Notes under the pieces: generated by a model
Databases searched by the model: none
What the model was told of the DNA's origin: nothing
What the model saw: only the letters and a program-made list of their open reading frames with translations
NCBI GenBank assembly: GCA_021841985.1
Contig: JAKCCP010000383.1
Location: forward strand, 1 to 24,528
Direction: 5' to 3'
From: Pseudomonadota bacterium
Lineage (GTDB): Bacteria > Pseudomonadota > Alphaproteobacteria > Acetobacterales > Acetobacteraceae
Length of the DNA: 24,528 nt
Position numbers and translations under genes: made by a program
Shown here: positions 8,367-15,967 of the stretch, piece by piece
Layout: every line of letters starts with the position of its first letter
How positions within the stretch are numbered: position 1 is the stretch's first letter

Positions 8367-8903
8367 TCAAGAACGCAGCCCGGCGAAGGCGCGGGCGCAG
8401 GCGAGCCAGGCTTCGCCGTCGGCGCCGGCGGGGCGCATGGTGAGGGGGGGCAGGCCACGGGCGCGGCCTTCGGCGCCCAGGGTGCCGCCGGCCAGCAGTT
8501 GCTGGACTTTCTCCAGTGTCACGTCATTGAGCGGCAATTCGGTATCGACCACACGCGGCGCTTCGAGGGCTGCGGGAATGTCCCACGCCCCAGCCGTGCC
8601 AGTGAAGCGGAGCGTCACTGGCAGGCCCGGCGGGCGGGGGATCATCGGGTGGAGCGTGTTGGAGAAGCTGAACGCCACCCCGCCTTCGCGGAGCGCCGTC
8701 ACCAGCAAGGAAGCGGCCGAGCCCCCGCTCGCGCGCGCGATACAGCGCTCCGGCGTGGTGCTGACCGACCAGGACGCCGTTTGTGTTTCCTGCTGCTCGT
8801 TGGCGGGTGATGGCGCGGGCGGCAGCTCCGTGCATGCGGCGAGCGCCAGCAGGACGAGGCTGAGTGGGGCCAAGGGGCGAAACGAAAGGCGGGTCTGGCT
8901 CAT
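8367..8903 (-). CDS. Hypothetical lipoprotein
   Basis: I do not recognise this 178-residue protein. It begins with a lipoprotein signal peptide: arginines, then a hydrophobic stretch ending LALAAC with lipobox cysteine C24, followed by a Pro/Ala/Glu-rich linker (TELPPAPSPANEQQE). The mature part looks globular and includes the segment GVAFSFSNTLHPMIP and a basic C-terminus. The start at 8903 is chosen because it places the signal peptide at the N-terminus and has AGGAAA upstream; an in-frame start at 8969 would overlap cobS and add 22 residues before the signal. It lies 32 bases downstream of cobS on the same strand and could be the last gene of the cobBTS transcript. No function is assigned. 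Confidence 0.75.
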   Translation of the reverse strand: MSQTRLSFRPLAPLSLVLLALAACTELPPAPSPANEQQETQTASWSVSTTPERCIARASGGSAASLLVTALREGGVAFSFSNTLHPMIPRPPGLPVTLRFTGTAGAWDIPAALEAPRVVDTELPLNDVTLEKVQQLLAGGTLGAEGRARGLPPLTMRPAGADGEAWLACARAFAGLRS

Positions 8904-8935
8904 GGTCGGGTGATTTCCTGGGCAAGACGGATCGA

Positions 8936-9724
8936 TCATCGGGAGGCGAGCAGGCTGAGCACGGCGCATTCCGCGACCTGCTCGACCGCGCCGTGGATGT
9001 CGCCGGTATAGCCGCCCAGGCGGCGGGACGCGAAGGCCGAAACCGCAAGCAGCGCGAGGCCCGAGGCCAGCAGCGCGGCGAGTGCTCGGCGCGGCGACAA
9101 AAGAGCAAAGGCGAGCAACATGGCAAGCCCCGCGCCCGCTATCGCCACCGCAAGGGATGGGCGGCCGAGCGCGGCGCCGAGCCCCTCCGCCCGTGCCGGC
9201 GCGAGCAGCAGCGGCACGCCGATCATCGCCGCCCGCCCGAGCGCTCCGGCGACGACCAGCGCCACCATCACCGCGCCGGGCCGGCCGATCGCCACGAGTG
9301 CGCCGAGACGCACAAGGAGTGCCAGGGAAAGCGCGAGCGCGCCGTAGGTGCCGATACGCGAATCACGCAGAATGGCGAGCCGGCGCTCAGGGCTCGCTTC
9401 GGCGCCGAGCGCATCGGCGGTATCGGCGAGCCCGTCTTCGTGCAGCGCCCCGGTGATCGCCAGCATGCCCGCCAAGGCCCAGGCGCCGCTCAGCCAGGGA
9501 GGCAAGCCGAGTACCGCCGCGAGCCAGAAAAATCCTCCGCCGAACCCACCCACCAGCACCCCCACCCCCGGGAAAGCCCAGACCGCGCGGGCCGAAATCG
9601 GCGCGTTCGCGCCCGCCCAGCCAAGTGGCAGGCGGGTCAGCAGCATCAGCGCCCGCGCGGCATCGGCCGCGAAATCACGCCCGCTCGGCAACGCCCGCTT
9701 CCGCGAAGGTTGCCATGCCGGCAT
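8936..9724 (-). CDS. cobS: Cobalamin synthase (adenosylcobinamide-GDP ribazoletransferase)
   Basis: Integral membrane enzyme joining adenosylcobinamide-GDP to alpha-ribazole (or its phosphate), the last step of nucleotide-loop assembly; named cobV in the P. denitrificans scheme. It has 262 residues. The family signature [13 protein letters not shown] near residue 96 is followed by [18 protein letters not shown], then several Ala/Leu-rich membrane helices and a C-terminal [10 protein letters not shown] motif. The ATG at 9724 overlaps the end of cobT by 50 bases and leaves a long head before the LLTRLPL segment. A TTG at 9691 (17-base overlap) would give a more typical N-terminus, so the start is uncertain. 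It follows cobB and cobT on the same strand. It is unrelated to the cobaltochelatase subunit that is also called CobS. Confidence 0.94.
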   Translation of the reverse strand: MPAWQPSRKRALPSGRDFAADAARALMLLTRLPLGWAGANAPISARAVWAFPGVGVLVGGFGGGFFWLAAVLGLPPWLSGAWALAGMLAITGALHEDGLADTADALGAEASPERRLAILRDSRIGTYGALALSLALLVRLGALVAIGRPGAVMVALVVAGALGRAAMIGVPLLLAPARAEGLGAALGRPSLAVAIAGAGLAMLLAFALLSPRRALAALLASGLALLAVSAFASRRLGGYTGDIHGAVEQVAECAVLSLLASR

Positions 9725-10697
9725 GGCAGGCGAGGGCGGCGCGCAGGATCAGCACCGCGACCGCCGCGCCCGAGGCTTCGCCGAGCCGCATGCCGAGATC
9801 GAGCAGCGGGCGCTGGCCCAAGGCCTCGACCAGCCCGGCATGCCCGGCCTCGGCCGAGGCATGCGCGACCAGCGCATGATCGAGTGCGCCTGCCTCCAGG
9901 GAGGCCAGCGGCGCGGCCGCGGCGGTCGAGACGAAGCCATCGAGCAGCACCGGCACACGCGAGCGCCGCGCCGCCAGGGTCGCTCCGAGAATCGCGGCAA
10001 GCTCGCGCCCGCCGAGGCAACGCGCCGCCTCGAGCGGATCGGCGCCCGCCCCCGGATGGCACACCAGCGCCCGCTCCACGATTTCCGCCTTGCGCCGCAG
10101 CCCGGCATCGTCAACCCCGGTGCCGCGCCCGACCCAGCGTGCGGCATCGCCGCCGAACAGGGCCGCGGCGATCGCCGCCGCCGCCGTGGTATTGCCGATC
10201 CCCATTTCGCCGAGGCAGACGAGATCGGCCTTTTGCCGCACCACCGCCATGCCGGCGGCAAAAGCGGCACAGAATTCCATCTCGCTCATCGCCGGGGCGT
10301 GGGTGAAATCGGCGGTCGGCGCTTCCAGCATGAGCGGCACGACACGCAATTCCGCCCCGGCTTGCCGCGCGAGCTGGTTGATGGCGGCGCCCTGGGCCGC
10401 GAAATTCGCCACCATCTGCGCCGTTACCGCCGCCGGATAGGCCGAGACGCCTTGCGCCGCGACGCCGTGATTGCCGGCGAACACCACGATATCGACGTTT
10501 TCCAGTCGGGGCAGGGGGCGGCCTTGCCAGCGCGCCAGCCAGAGGACGATTTCCTCAAGCCGTCCCAAACTGCCGGGCGGCTTGGTCAGCCGATCCTGAC
10601 GCGCGCGCGCCGTGAACGCCGCCGCGTCATCGCCTGGCGGCAGATCACGACAAAGGGCGCGAATGGCCTCGAGGTTCTGCGGAGACGGCTCGGTCAT
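9675..10697 (-). CDS. cobT: Nicotinate-nucleotide--dimethylbenzimidazole phosphoribosyltransferase
   Basis: Transfers phosphoribose from nicotinate mononucleotide to 5,6-dimethylbenzimidazole, making alpha-ribazole phosphate for the lower ligand; cobU in the P. denitrificans scheme. The 340 residues match the family length. Recognisable segments include [54 protein letters not shown], and the C-terminal [14 protein letters not shown] containing the catalytic glutamate (E307 here, equivalent to E317 in Salmonella CobT). The start overlaps the cobB stop in an ATGA, pointing to translational coupling. bluB, which makes dimethylbenzimidazole, is not in the window. It is not the chelatase subunit CobT. 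Confidence 0.96.
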   Translation of the reverse strand: MTEPSPQNLEAIRALCRDLPPGDDAAAFTARARQDRLTKPPGSLGRLEEIVLWLARWQGRPLPRLENVDIVVFAGNHGVAAQGVSAYPAAVTAQMVANFAAQGAAINQLARQAGAELRVVPLMLEAPTADFTHAPAMSEMEFCAAFAAGMAVVRQKADLVCLGEMGIGNTTAAAAIAAALFGGDAARWVGRGTGVDDAGLRRKAEIVERALVCHPGAGADPLEAARCLGGRELAAILGATLAARRSRVPVLLDGFVSTAAAAPLASLEAGALDHALVAHASAEAGHAGLVEALGQRPLLDLGMRLGEASGAAVAVLILRAALACHAGMATFAEAGVAERA

Positions 10698-12022
10698 GGC
10701 GTGATTTCCTTTTTCTCGGCTGCGATGGCGTGAAAAAAACTGCCGCTCACCTGCCCCCGCCGGCCGCCCGCCGGGCCGAGCGCATGGCCGCTGGCATCGT
10801 GCAATTCGGCAAGCGGCGCATCATCGCCCGGGTCGATCAGCGTCGCATAGTGGAATTCGTGCCCACGCAGCACGGTGTTCGCGGCACCGAGCGCCGCCTC
10901 GCCGAGCAGGCGCGCCCGGCGATAGCCGAGCGAAAGGCGCCGGCGCGCGAAACTGCTCGCATGGCTCAGCAGGCCGAGCATGGGATGGCGCACCCCTTCG
11001 GCATCTTCGAGATGCGCGCCGAGCACCATGTAGCCGCCGCATTCGCCATGCACCGGATGATGCACCGCGAAGGCCGCCATGCCGGCGCGAAACCGCGCGG
11101 CCGCGGCCAATCGCCCGGCGTGCAATTCGGGATAGCCGCCCGGCAGCCAGCAGGCGTCGCACCCCGAAGGCGGGGCCTCATCCTGTAACGGCGCGAAAAA
11201 CACGATCTCCGCGCCCGCTTCGCGCCAGCCGGCGAGCAGATGGGGATAGATGAAGCTGAACGCATTATCGCGGGCGAGCGCGATGCGCTGGCCCGGCGGG
11301 TTCAGCGCGCAAACTCCTGGCGATAAAGGCGGAAGCGGACAGGCCGCGGCCAGAATGGCATCGAGATCGAACGCCTCCTCGGCCCGTGCCGCGAGGCGGG
11401 AAAAATAATCGCCGAGGTCCACCTGCTCGCCCGCCTGCACCAAGCCGAGATGGCGCTCCGGTAACGCGAGCGGGCTCTCGCGCGGCAGTGCGCCCAGCAC
11501 CGCCATCCCCGCTTGCGCCAGGGCGGGCAGGATCATGGCGTAATGGCGGGGGCTGCCGACCCGGTTCAGCACCACGCCCGCGACCCTCACGTCGGGCGCG
11601 AAATCGGCCAATCCGCGCGCCACCGCCGCCGCTGTCTGCGCCTGGCCGGCAACATCGAGCACGAGCAGCACCGGCAAGCCGAAACGCGCCGCGAGATCGG
11701 CCGCCGCCCCGCTCCGCCCACGCGTCTCGCCGGCGCCGTCGAACAGCCCCATCGCGCCCTCGATCAGCAGCAATTCCGCCTCTGCTGCCGCCTCGGCAAG
11801 CAACGCTTCGAGCAGATCGGGCGCCATCGCCCAACTGTCGAGATTGAAAACAGCCGCCCCGCTCGCCGCCGCGTGGAAGGCAGGGTCGATGTAATCCGGC
11901 CCGCTCTTGGCCGCGCGCACGCGCACGCCCCGGCGGCGGAACGCCGCCAGCAGGGCGAGCGTGACCGTCGTTTTCCCCGCCCCCGAGCGCGGCGCGGCGA
12001 CGATCAGCCCGCGCGCGCTCAT
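10694..12022 (-). CDS. cobB: Cobyrinic/hydrogenobyrinic acid a,c-diamide synthase
   Basis: ATP- and glutamine-dependent amidation of side chains a and c of the corrin ring. The 442 residues hold two domains: an N-terminal ATP-binding synthetase domain starting with AAPRSGAGKTTVT (P-loop-like, 9-21) and including KSGPDYIDPAFH and EGAMGLFDG, and a C-terminal class I-like glutamine amidotransferase domain with nucleophile C328 in HGECGGYMVLG. With cobG and cobN nearby, the substrate is expected to be metal-free hydrogenobyrinic acid (CobB) rather than cobalt-containing cobyrinic acid (CbiA). It begins 27 bases after the DUF1203 gene ends and overlaps cobT by 4 bases. The upstream ribosome binding site is weak. 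Confidence 0.95.
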   Translation of the reverse strand: MSARGLIVAAPRSGAGKTTVTLALLAAFRRRGVRVRAAKSGPDYIDPAFHAAASGAAVFNLDSWAMAPDLLEALLAEAAAEAELLLIEGAMGLFDGAGETRGRSGAAADLAARFGLPVLLVLDVAGQAQTAAAVARGLADFAPDVRVAGVVLNRVGSPRHYAMILPALAQAGMAVLGALPRESPLALPERHLGLVQAGEQVDLGDYFSRLAARAEEAFDLDAILAAACPLPPLSPGVCALNPPGQRIALARDNAFSFIYPHLLAGWREAGAEIVFFAPLQDEAPPSGCDACWLPGGYPELHAGRLAAAARFRAGMAAFAVHHPVHGECGGYMVLGAHLEDAEGVRHPMLGLLSHASSFARRRLSLGYRRARLLGEAALGAANTVLRGHEFHYATLIDPGDDAPLAELHDASGHALGPAGGRRGQVSGSFFHAIAAEKKEITP

Positions 12023-12049
12023 TTTCGAGATCCGTGGGTCAGCGCCGCC

Positions 12050-12517
12050 TCACGCCCGCTCCACCCGCGCCGCGTAGCAACCCGGTGCCGCGAAGTGGAC
12101 ATGCAGGTAATCCGCCTGAGGGTTGGCAAAGCGCCGCTCGATCGCTGCCTCCAATTCATGCCCGTCAACAAGTTCCCAACCGACCATCATGGCATCGGCA
12201 TCGAAGGCGCGCACCGCAAGCACGCGAAGGCGTAGCTGCTCGGGCACCTGGTCCGTTGCGTCGTAAGTCTTCTCGCCCTTGCGCACGTAGATCGCGAAAC
12301 GCATGCGATAAGGCGAGTCGACCGCATGGTGCTCGTAGTTGACGAGCAAGAGTTCGTCGCCCGGCTGGGAGTCCGTCAAACTGACTCGGCAGGGATAACC
12401 AGGGGTCCGTTCGTCGGCGATCCGGCGCACAATGCCGCGCGCCGCCAGGTCTACGCCCGAGAGCGAGAACAGCGGGGCAAAATGTTCGGCCGGCAGGCCG
12501 ATAATGCGAAAACTCAT
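12050..12517 (-). CDS. DUF1203 family protein
   Basis: Small soluble protein of 155 residues with the look of the DUF1203 family: N-terminal FRIIGLPAEHFAPLFSLS, then GIVRRIADERTPGYPCRVSLTDSQPGDELLLVNYEHH, SPYRMRFAIYVRKG, and a C-terminal YLHVHFAAPGCYAARV. The family has no established function to my knowledge. The conserved-looking Cys, His and Asp residues could suggest a small-ligand or metal site, but this is speculation. The start at 12517 is favoured by a strong GGAGG 7 bases upstream; an in-frame start at 12550 would precede that site. It is the first gene of the minus-strand group leading into cobB (27-base gap), so it may be cotranscribed with cobBTS. It diverges from cbiD. Confidence 0.85.
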   Translation of the reverse strand: MSFRIIGLPAEHFAPLFSLSGVDLAARGIVRRIADERTPGYPCRVSLTDSQPGDELLLVNYEHHAVDSPYRMRFAIYVRKGEKTYDATDQVPEQLRLRVLAVRAFDADAMMVGWELVDGHELEAAIERRFANPQADYLHVHFAAPGCYAARVERA

Positions 12518-12519
12518 CG

Positions 12520-12560
12520 CCGTTCCTCCAAAAGTGCGGTGAAACGGCATTTAGGAACGG
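12520..12560 (-). promoter_or_regulatory. Inverted repeat overlapping the DUF1203 ribosome binding site
   Basis: Perfect 8-base arms (CCGTTCCT at 12520-12527, AGGAACGG at 12553-12560) are separated by 25 bases. On the minus-strand RNA the 3' arm includes part of the GGAGG ribosome site. It could be an operator or an RNA stem, provided the transcript begins above 12560. Confidence 0.3.
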
Positions 12561-12587
12561 TGCGCCGCCGCGCGCACTCCGTTTCTT

Positions 12588-12600
12588 GTGGTCGAACCAC
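12588..12600. promoter_or_regulatory. Short palindrome in the cbiD leader
   Basis: GTGGT and ACCAC flank CGA in the short divergent region between the DUF1203 gene and cbiD. It could be an operator or a short hairpin. If translation began at the GTG at 12588, the palindrome would be coding. Confidence 0.2.
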
Positions 12601-12608
12601 CAGTTCCG

Positions 12609-13754
12609 ATGTTCCCGTCTCTCTGGATACATCACCCTTCCAGCGATATACCGGCGGATGTGGAAAAACCGTCGCCGCTTCGTCGGGGCTGGACCACCGG
12701 CGCCTGTGCGACCGCCGCGGCCAAGGCGGCCTATGCGGCGCTGCTCACCGGCCAGTTCCCCGACCCGGTTGAAATCACCCTGCCGCAGGGCGGGCACGCG
12801 GCCTTCGCGCTGGCCGAAACCCGCCGAGGTGAAGGCTTCGCCGTGGCTGGGATCATCAAGGATGCCGGCGATGACCCAGATGTCACGCATGGCGCGCTGA
12901 TCCGCGTTGAACTCCGCCGCGCGCCCCCTGGCACTGGCGTCATCTTCCGCGCCGGCCCCGGCGTCGGCACCGTCACCCGCGCCGGTTTGCCGATCCCGCC
13001 CGGCGAGCCGGCGATCAACCCCGTGCCACGGCAGATGATCCGCGCCGCGATCGGCGAAATCGCCGCACTTTATGGCGGAAGCGGCGATGCGAGCATCACC
13101 ATCGGCATCGAAAATGGCGAACGCCTCGCGCAACGCACGCTCAACCCAAGGCTCGGCATCCAGGGCGGGCTTTCGGTGCTCGGCACCACGGGGATCGTCG
13201 TGCCCTATTCCTGCGCCGCCTGGATCGCGAGCATTCATCGCGGCATCGATGTCGCGCGTGCCGCTGGAACACCTCATATCGCGGGCGCCACCGGGCGTAT
13301 TTCGGAAGCCGCCGTGCAAAACCTTCATCACCTCCGCGAACTCGCGCTCATCGACATGGGCGATTTCGTGGGCGGCATGCTCAAATATCTTCGCCGCCAC
13401 CCGCTGCCCCGCCTGAGTATCGCGGGAGGTGTGGCGAAAATGGCCAAACTCGCGCAAGGCCGGCTCGATCTGCACGCCGCGCGCGGCGCCGTCGATCTCG
13501 CGGCGCTTGCCGAAAGTGCTGCCAGGTTCGGCGCTTCCGCGGCACTTGCCGCCCGCATAAAATCCGCAAATACCGTGATGGAAGCAGAAAGTCTCGCGCG
13601 CGGTGAAGGCATCGCGCTCGCCGACGCCATCGCCATGTCCGCCTGGCAAACCGCCGCCGCCGTGCTCGCCGGAAGCGGGATCGAGCTGGAAATTCTGGTC
13701 TTCGACCGCGACGGCGCCTTGCGTGGGCGCAAAAACTTCGCTCCGGTTCATTGA
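12609..13754 (+). CDS. cbiD: Cobalt-precorrin-5B (C1)-methyltransferase CbiD
   Basis: SAM-dependent C1 methylation of the contracted corrin ring with loss of the acetyl fragment. The family hallmark [18 protein letters not shown] lies close to the N-terminus, followed by [50 protein letters not shown] and GDFVGGML. CbiD is unrelated to the tetrapyrrole-methylase fold of CobF, which does the equivalent step in P. denitrificans. The start is unclear: GTG 12588, ATG 12609 and GTG 12660 are all in frame and none has a good ribosome site. ATG 12609 is used here (381 residues), although 12660 would give the most typical N-terminus. It converges on cobM, overlapping it by 7 bases. It must work with the aerobic-type enzymes encoded on the other strand. 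Confidence 0.95.
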   Translation: MFPSLWIHHPSSDIPADVEKPSPLRRGWTTGACATAAAKAAYAALLTGQFPDPVEITLPQGGHAAFALAETRRGEGFAVAGIIKDAGDDPDVTHGALIRVELRRAPPGTGVIFRAGPGVGTVTRAGLPIPPGEPAINPVPRQMIRAAIGEIAALYGGSGDASITIGIENGERLAQRTLNPRLGIQGGLSVLGTTGIVVPYSCAAWIASIHRGIDVARAAGTPHIAGATGRISEAAVQNLHHLRELALIDMGDFVGGMLKYLRRHPLPRLSIAGGVAKMAKLAQGRLDLHAARGAVDLAALAESAARFGASAALAARIKSANTVMEAESLARGEGIALADAIAMSAWQTAAAVLAGSGIELEILVFDRDGALRGRKNFAPVH

Positions 13755-14512
13755 TCATCCCGCCCGCGAAAGCGTCGCGGATAATCGGCGCGATAAAGCG
13801 CGCTCTCGACAAACTCCTCCGGCGCCAGCGCCGGCCCGACCAGAATCAACGCACGCCGCGTGATCGCCGCCGCGGCCACAAGCGCGGCAATCTCGTCGAG
13901 CCGACCTCGTAAAATTCGCTGATCCGGCCAGCTCGCCCGCTCGATCACCGCAACCGGGCAGGCGGCGCCATAAAACGGCAGCAATTCCTCCACCACGCGC
14001 GCCATCGCCTGCACCGCGAGATGCAGAACCAACGTCGCCCCGGTCGCGGCAAACGCCGCCAGGCTCTCGCGCGCCGGCATTTTCGAGGCGCGGCCGGAAA
14101 CCCTCGTCAGAATCACGCTCTGCGCCAGTTCCGGAACCGTCAGCTCCCGCCCGAGCGCGGCGGCGGCGGCGGCAAAAGCCGGCACACCGGGCGTCAGGGT
14201 ATAGGCAATGCCGCACCGTTCCAGCCGCCGGATTTGCTCGGCGACCGCACTGTAAATCGCCAGATCGCCCGAATGCAGCCGCGCCACATCCTCGCCCCGC
14301 GCGGTTGCCGTGACAAATTCCGTCTCGATTTCATCGAGCGACAAAGACGCGGTATCCACCAGCCGCGCATCCGGCGGACAATGCACCAGCACCGCCGACG
14401 AAATGATTGAACCCGCATAAAGACAAACCGGACAACGCGCCAGAATATCACGACCTCGCAACGTCATCAAATCCGCTGCCCCCGGCCCCGCCCCCACGAA
14501 ATGCACGGTCAC
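13748..14512 (-). CDS. cobM: Precorrin-4 C(11)-methyltransferase
   Basis: SAM-dependent methylase adding the C11 methyl to precorrin-4 to give precorrin-5. It has 254 residues, normal for the family. Motifs: [20 protein letters not shown] at the N-terminus, [54 protein letters not shown] and a C-terminal ALILVGPAL. The start is set at the GTG at 14512, giving M-T-V-H-F-V as in other CobM proteins. The frame stays open upstream to an ATG at 14620, but that extension would be read through the hairpin array and is not credible. It lies downstream of cobL, separated by 217 bases containing the array, and its last 7 bases overlap the end of cbiD. Confidence 0.94.
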   Translation of the reverse strand: MTVHFVGAGPGAADLMTLRGRDILARCPVCLYAGSIISSAVLVHCPPDARLVDTASLSLDEIETEFVTATARGEDVARLHSGDLAIYSAVAEQIRRLERCGIAYTLTPGVPAFAAAAAALGRELTVPELAQSVILTRVSGRASKMPARESLAAFAATGATLVLHLAVQAMARVVEELLPFYGAACPVAVIERASWPDQRILRGRLDEIAALVAAAAITRRALILVGPALAPEEFVESALYRADYPRRFRGRDDQ

Positions 14513-14563
14513 GACACGATCCCGCGCGGCGCCGTGCGGCGGAAAGCTTTGCGGAAAGGAAGG

Positions 14564-14687
14564 CCAAGGGGGCTTTGCCCCCTTGGATGCCCCACCAAGG
14601 GCAGCGCCCTTGGAACCCATCCTCTAAGAGAAGAGGTCCAGGGGCTCGGCCCCTGGCAGGGGGTCCAGGGGGACAGTGTCCCCCTGG
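14564..14687. repeat. Array of four GC-rich perfect hairpins between cobL and cobM
   Basis: Four perfect inverted repeats lie in a row, each with a 3-base loop: 14564-14586 (10-base arms, CCAAGGGGGC), 14595-14613 (8-base arms, CCAAGGGC), 14638-14656 (8-base arms, CCAGGGGC) and 14665-14687 (10-base arms, CCAGGGGGAC). A weaker CCTCT/AGAGG pair lies between the second and third. Arms share a CCA(A/G)GGG core. The third has the same arms as the hairpin after radC, so this looks like a REP-type dispersed repeat family. No U-tracts follow. On the minus strand it sits in the leader between cobL and cobM and could attenuate or protect the RNA. Confidence 0.75.
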
Positions 14688-14729
14688 CCTTGCTTCCTGC
14701 AAGTCTCCGCCGCCCGGAGCCGCGCGGGA

Positions 14730-15947
14730 TCATGGTTTGTGAACGAGAAATTGGGTGATGGTCATGGCGGGGCGGAAGCCGTGCAGGGAGCCGAGGGGTT
14801 CGAGGCGTTCGAGGTGGATGCGGATCAGGTGGCCACCGAGGCGTTGGTAGGCGTGGGCGAGGGCGGTTTCGCTTTCCAGGGTGACGCCATGGGCGAGCAG
14901 GCGTCCGCCGGCGGGAAGGGCGTTCCAGGCGGTCTCGATCACCTCCGGCTGGCGGGCGCCACCGCCGATGAAGACGGCGTCGGGGGCGGGGAGGTTGGCC
15001 AGTGCCTCCGGGGCACGGCCGTTGCGGATTTCGAGGGTGGGGACGCCGAGGGTCTGCGCGTTGCGGGCGATGCGGGCGGCGCGTTCGGGGTCGGATTCGA
15101 TGGCGATGGCGTGGTTGGCGGGATCGGCGAGCATCCATTCGATGCCGATCGCGCCCGAGCCGGCGCCGATGTCCCAGAGCAATTCGCCGCATTTCGGCGC
15201 GAGCGCGGCAAGGGCAATGGCGCGGATTTCATGTTTCGTGATTTGGCCGTCATGTTCGAAGAAGCTTTCCGCCCGCCCTGGCGTGCGGGGGATGATGGCG
15301 GCGTCAGGGGTTGGGATGATTTCGAGCGCGGTGAGATTGAGCGGGTTGATATCGTTCCAGGCGAAGGTTTCGGCCACGGTTTCGCGTATCCGCTCGTCCT
15401 TGCCGCCCAGGGCTTCGAGCACGACAAGGCGGGTTTTGCCGAAGCCGCGCCGCGTGAGCAGGGCGGCGATCGCGCCGGGCGTCGTGGCATCGGCGGAAAG
15501 TGCCAGGATGCGCGCATTGGGCTGTAGAAAGGGCGGGAGGGCGTCCAGCGGGCGGCCACAAAAAGACAGAAGCGCGGTTTTCTGCAACGCCCAGCCGAGC
15601 CGGGCGCAGGCGAGCGAGAAGGCCGACGGCGCGGGCAGGCAGCGCATTTCGTGCCGGGGCACGCATTCGGCGAAGAGGCTGCCGATCCCGAAGCAGAAGG
15701 GATCGCCCGAGGCGAGGACAACGATTTTTTCCCCGCGCCGGGCGAGGATCGCGGGGATGGCGGTTTTCAGCCGCGCCGGCCATGATATGGCCTCACCACG
15801 CAGCAGGGGTGCGGCCAGCGCGATATGGCGGGCGCCGCCGAACACCGCTGCGGCTTCGCCGAGAGCACGGCGCGCCGCTTCCGAAAGCCCCTCGACACCA
15901 TCCTCGCCGATGCCCAAGATCGTCAGCCAATGTCCATCATCCGTCAT
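14730..15947 (-). CDS. cobL: Precorrin-6Y C5,15-methyltransferase (decarboxylating), CbiE-CbiT fusion
   Basis: Bifunctional enzyme methylating C5 and C15 and decarboxylating the C12 acetate of precorrin-6B, giving precorrin-8. The 405 residues form an N-terminal CbiE-like tetrapyrrole methylase (about 1-200: LTILGIGEDGVEGLSEAA, VVLASGDPFCFGIGSL, APSAFSLACARLGWAL) and a C-terminal CbiT-like Rossmann methylase (about 215-405: ITKHEIRAIALAAL, then SAM motif LLWDIGAGSGAIGIEWM and DAVFIGGGA). The ATG at 15947 has GGGGGAT upstream. It diverges from cobK with only 20 bases between start codons, leaving no room for two separate promoters. Transcription may therefore arrive from the upstream cob operon, across cobK, or from a promoter inside cobK. 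Confidence 0.96.
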   Translation of the reverse strand: MTDDGHWLTILGIGEDGVEGLSEAARRALGEAAAVFGGARHIALAAPLLRGEAISWPARLKTAIPAILARRGEKIVVLASGDPFCFGIGSLFAECVPRHEMRCLPAPSAFSLACARLGWALQKTALLSFCGRPLDALPPFLQPNARILALSADATTPGAIAALLTRRGFGKTRLVVLEALGGKDERIRETVAETFAWNDINPLNLTALEIIPTPDAAIIPRTPGRAESFFEHDGQITKHEIRAIALAALAPKCGELLWDIGAGSGAIGIEWMLADPANHAIAIESDPERAARIARNAQTLGVPTLEIRNGRAPEALANLPAPDAVFIGGGARQPEVIETAWNALPAGGRLLAHGVTLESETALAHAYQRLGGHLIRIHLERLEPLGSLHGFRPAMTITQFLVHKP

Positions 15948-15967
15948 CGTCGCGATATCCCCCGGAA

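Noticed and set aside
6002..8458. Long open frame of 818 codons antisense to malate synthase
   Set aside because: It is a shadow of the GC-rich codon pattern of glcB; the plus-strand protein is a full-length recognised enzyme and the antisense translation resembles no family.
8864..10306. Long plus-strand open frame opposite cobS and cobT
   Set aside because: Arg/Pro-rich translation typical of an antisense shadow; the minus strand encodes two complete recognised enzymes.
8936..10697. cobS and cobT as cobaltochelatase subunits
   Set aside because: Motifs ([13 protein letters not shown] and the DMB phosphoribosyltransferase signatures) show nucleotide-loop enzymes; no AAA+ or VWA chelatase subunit is present.
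12518..12660. Cobalamin riboswitch in the divergent region ahead of cbiD and the DUF1203 gene
   Set aside because: The gap is too short for the usual element of about 200 bases and no B12-box-like core was seen. The leader of the main cob operon lies outside the window, so a riboswitch there cannot be excluded.
14564..14687. CRISPR array or mobile element ends
   Set aside because: The repeats are adjacent palindromes of varying size without regular spacers, and no cas or transposase gene is nearby.
14564..14687. Simple rho-independent terminator between cobL and cobM
   Set aside because: The stems are strong, but no U-tract follows any of them on either strand, and cobM downstream lacks an obvious separate promoter.
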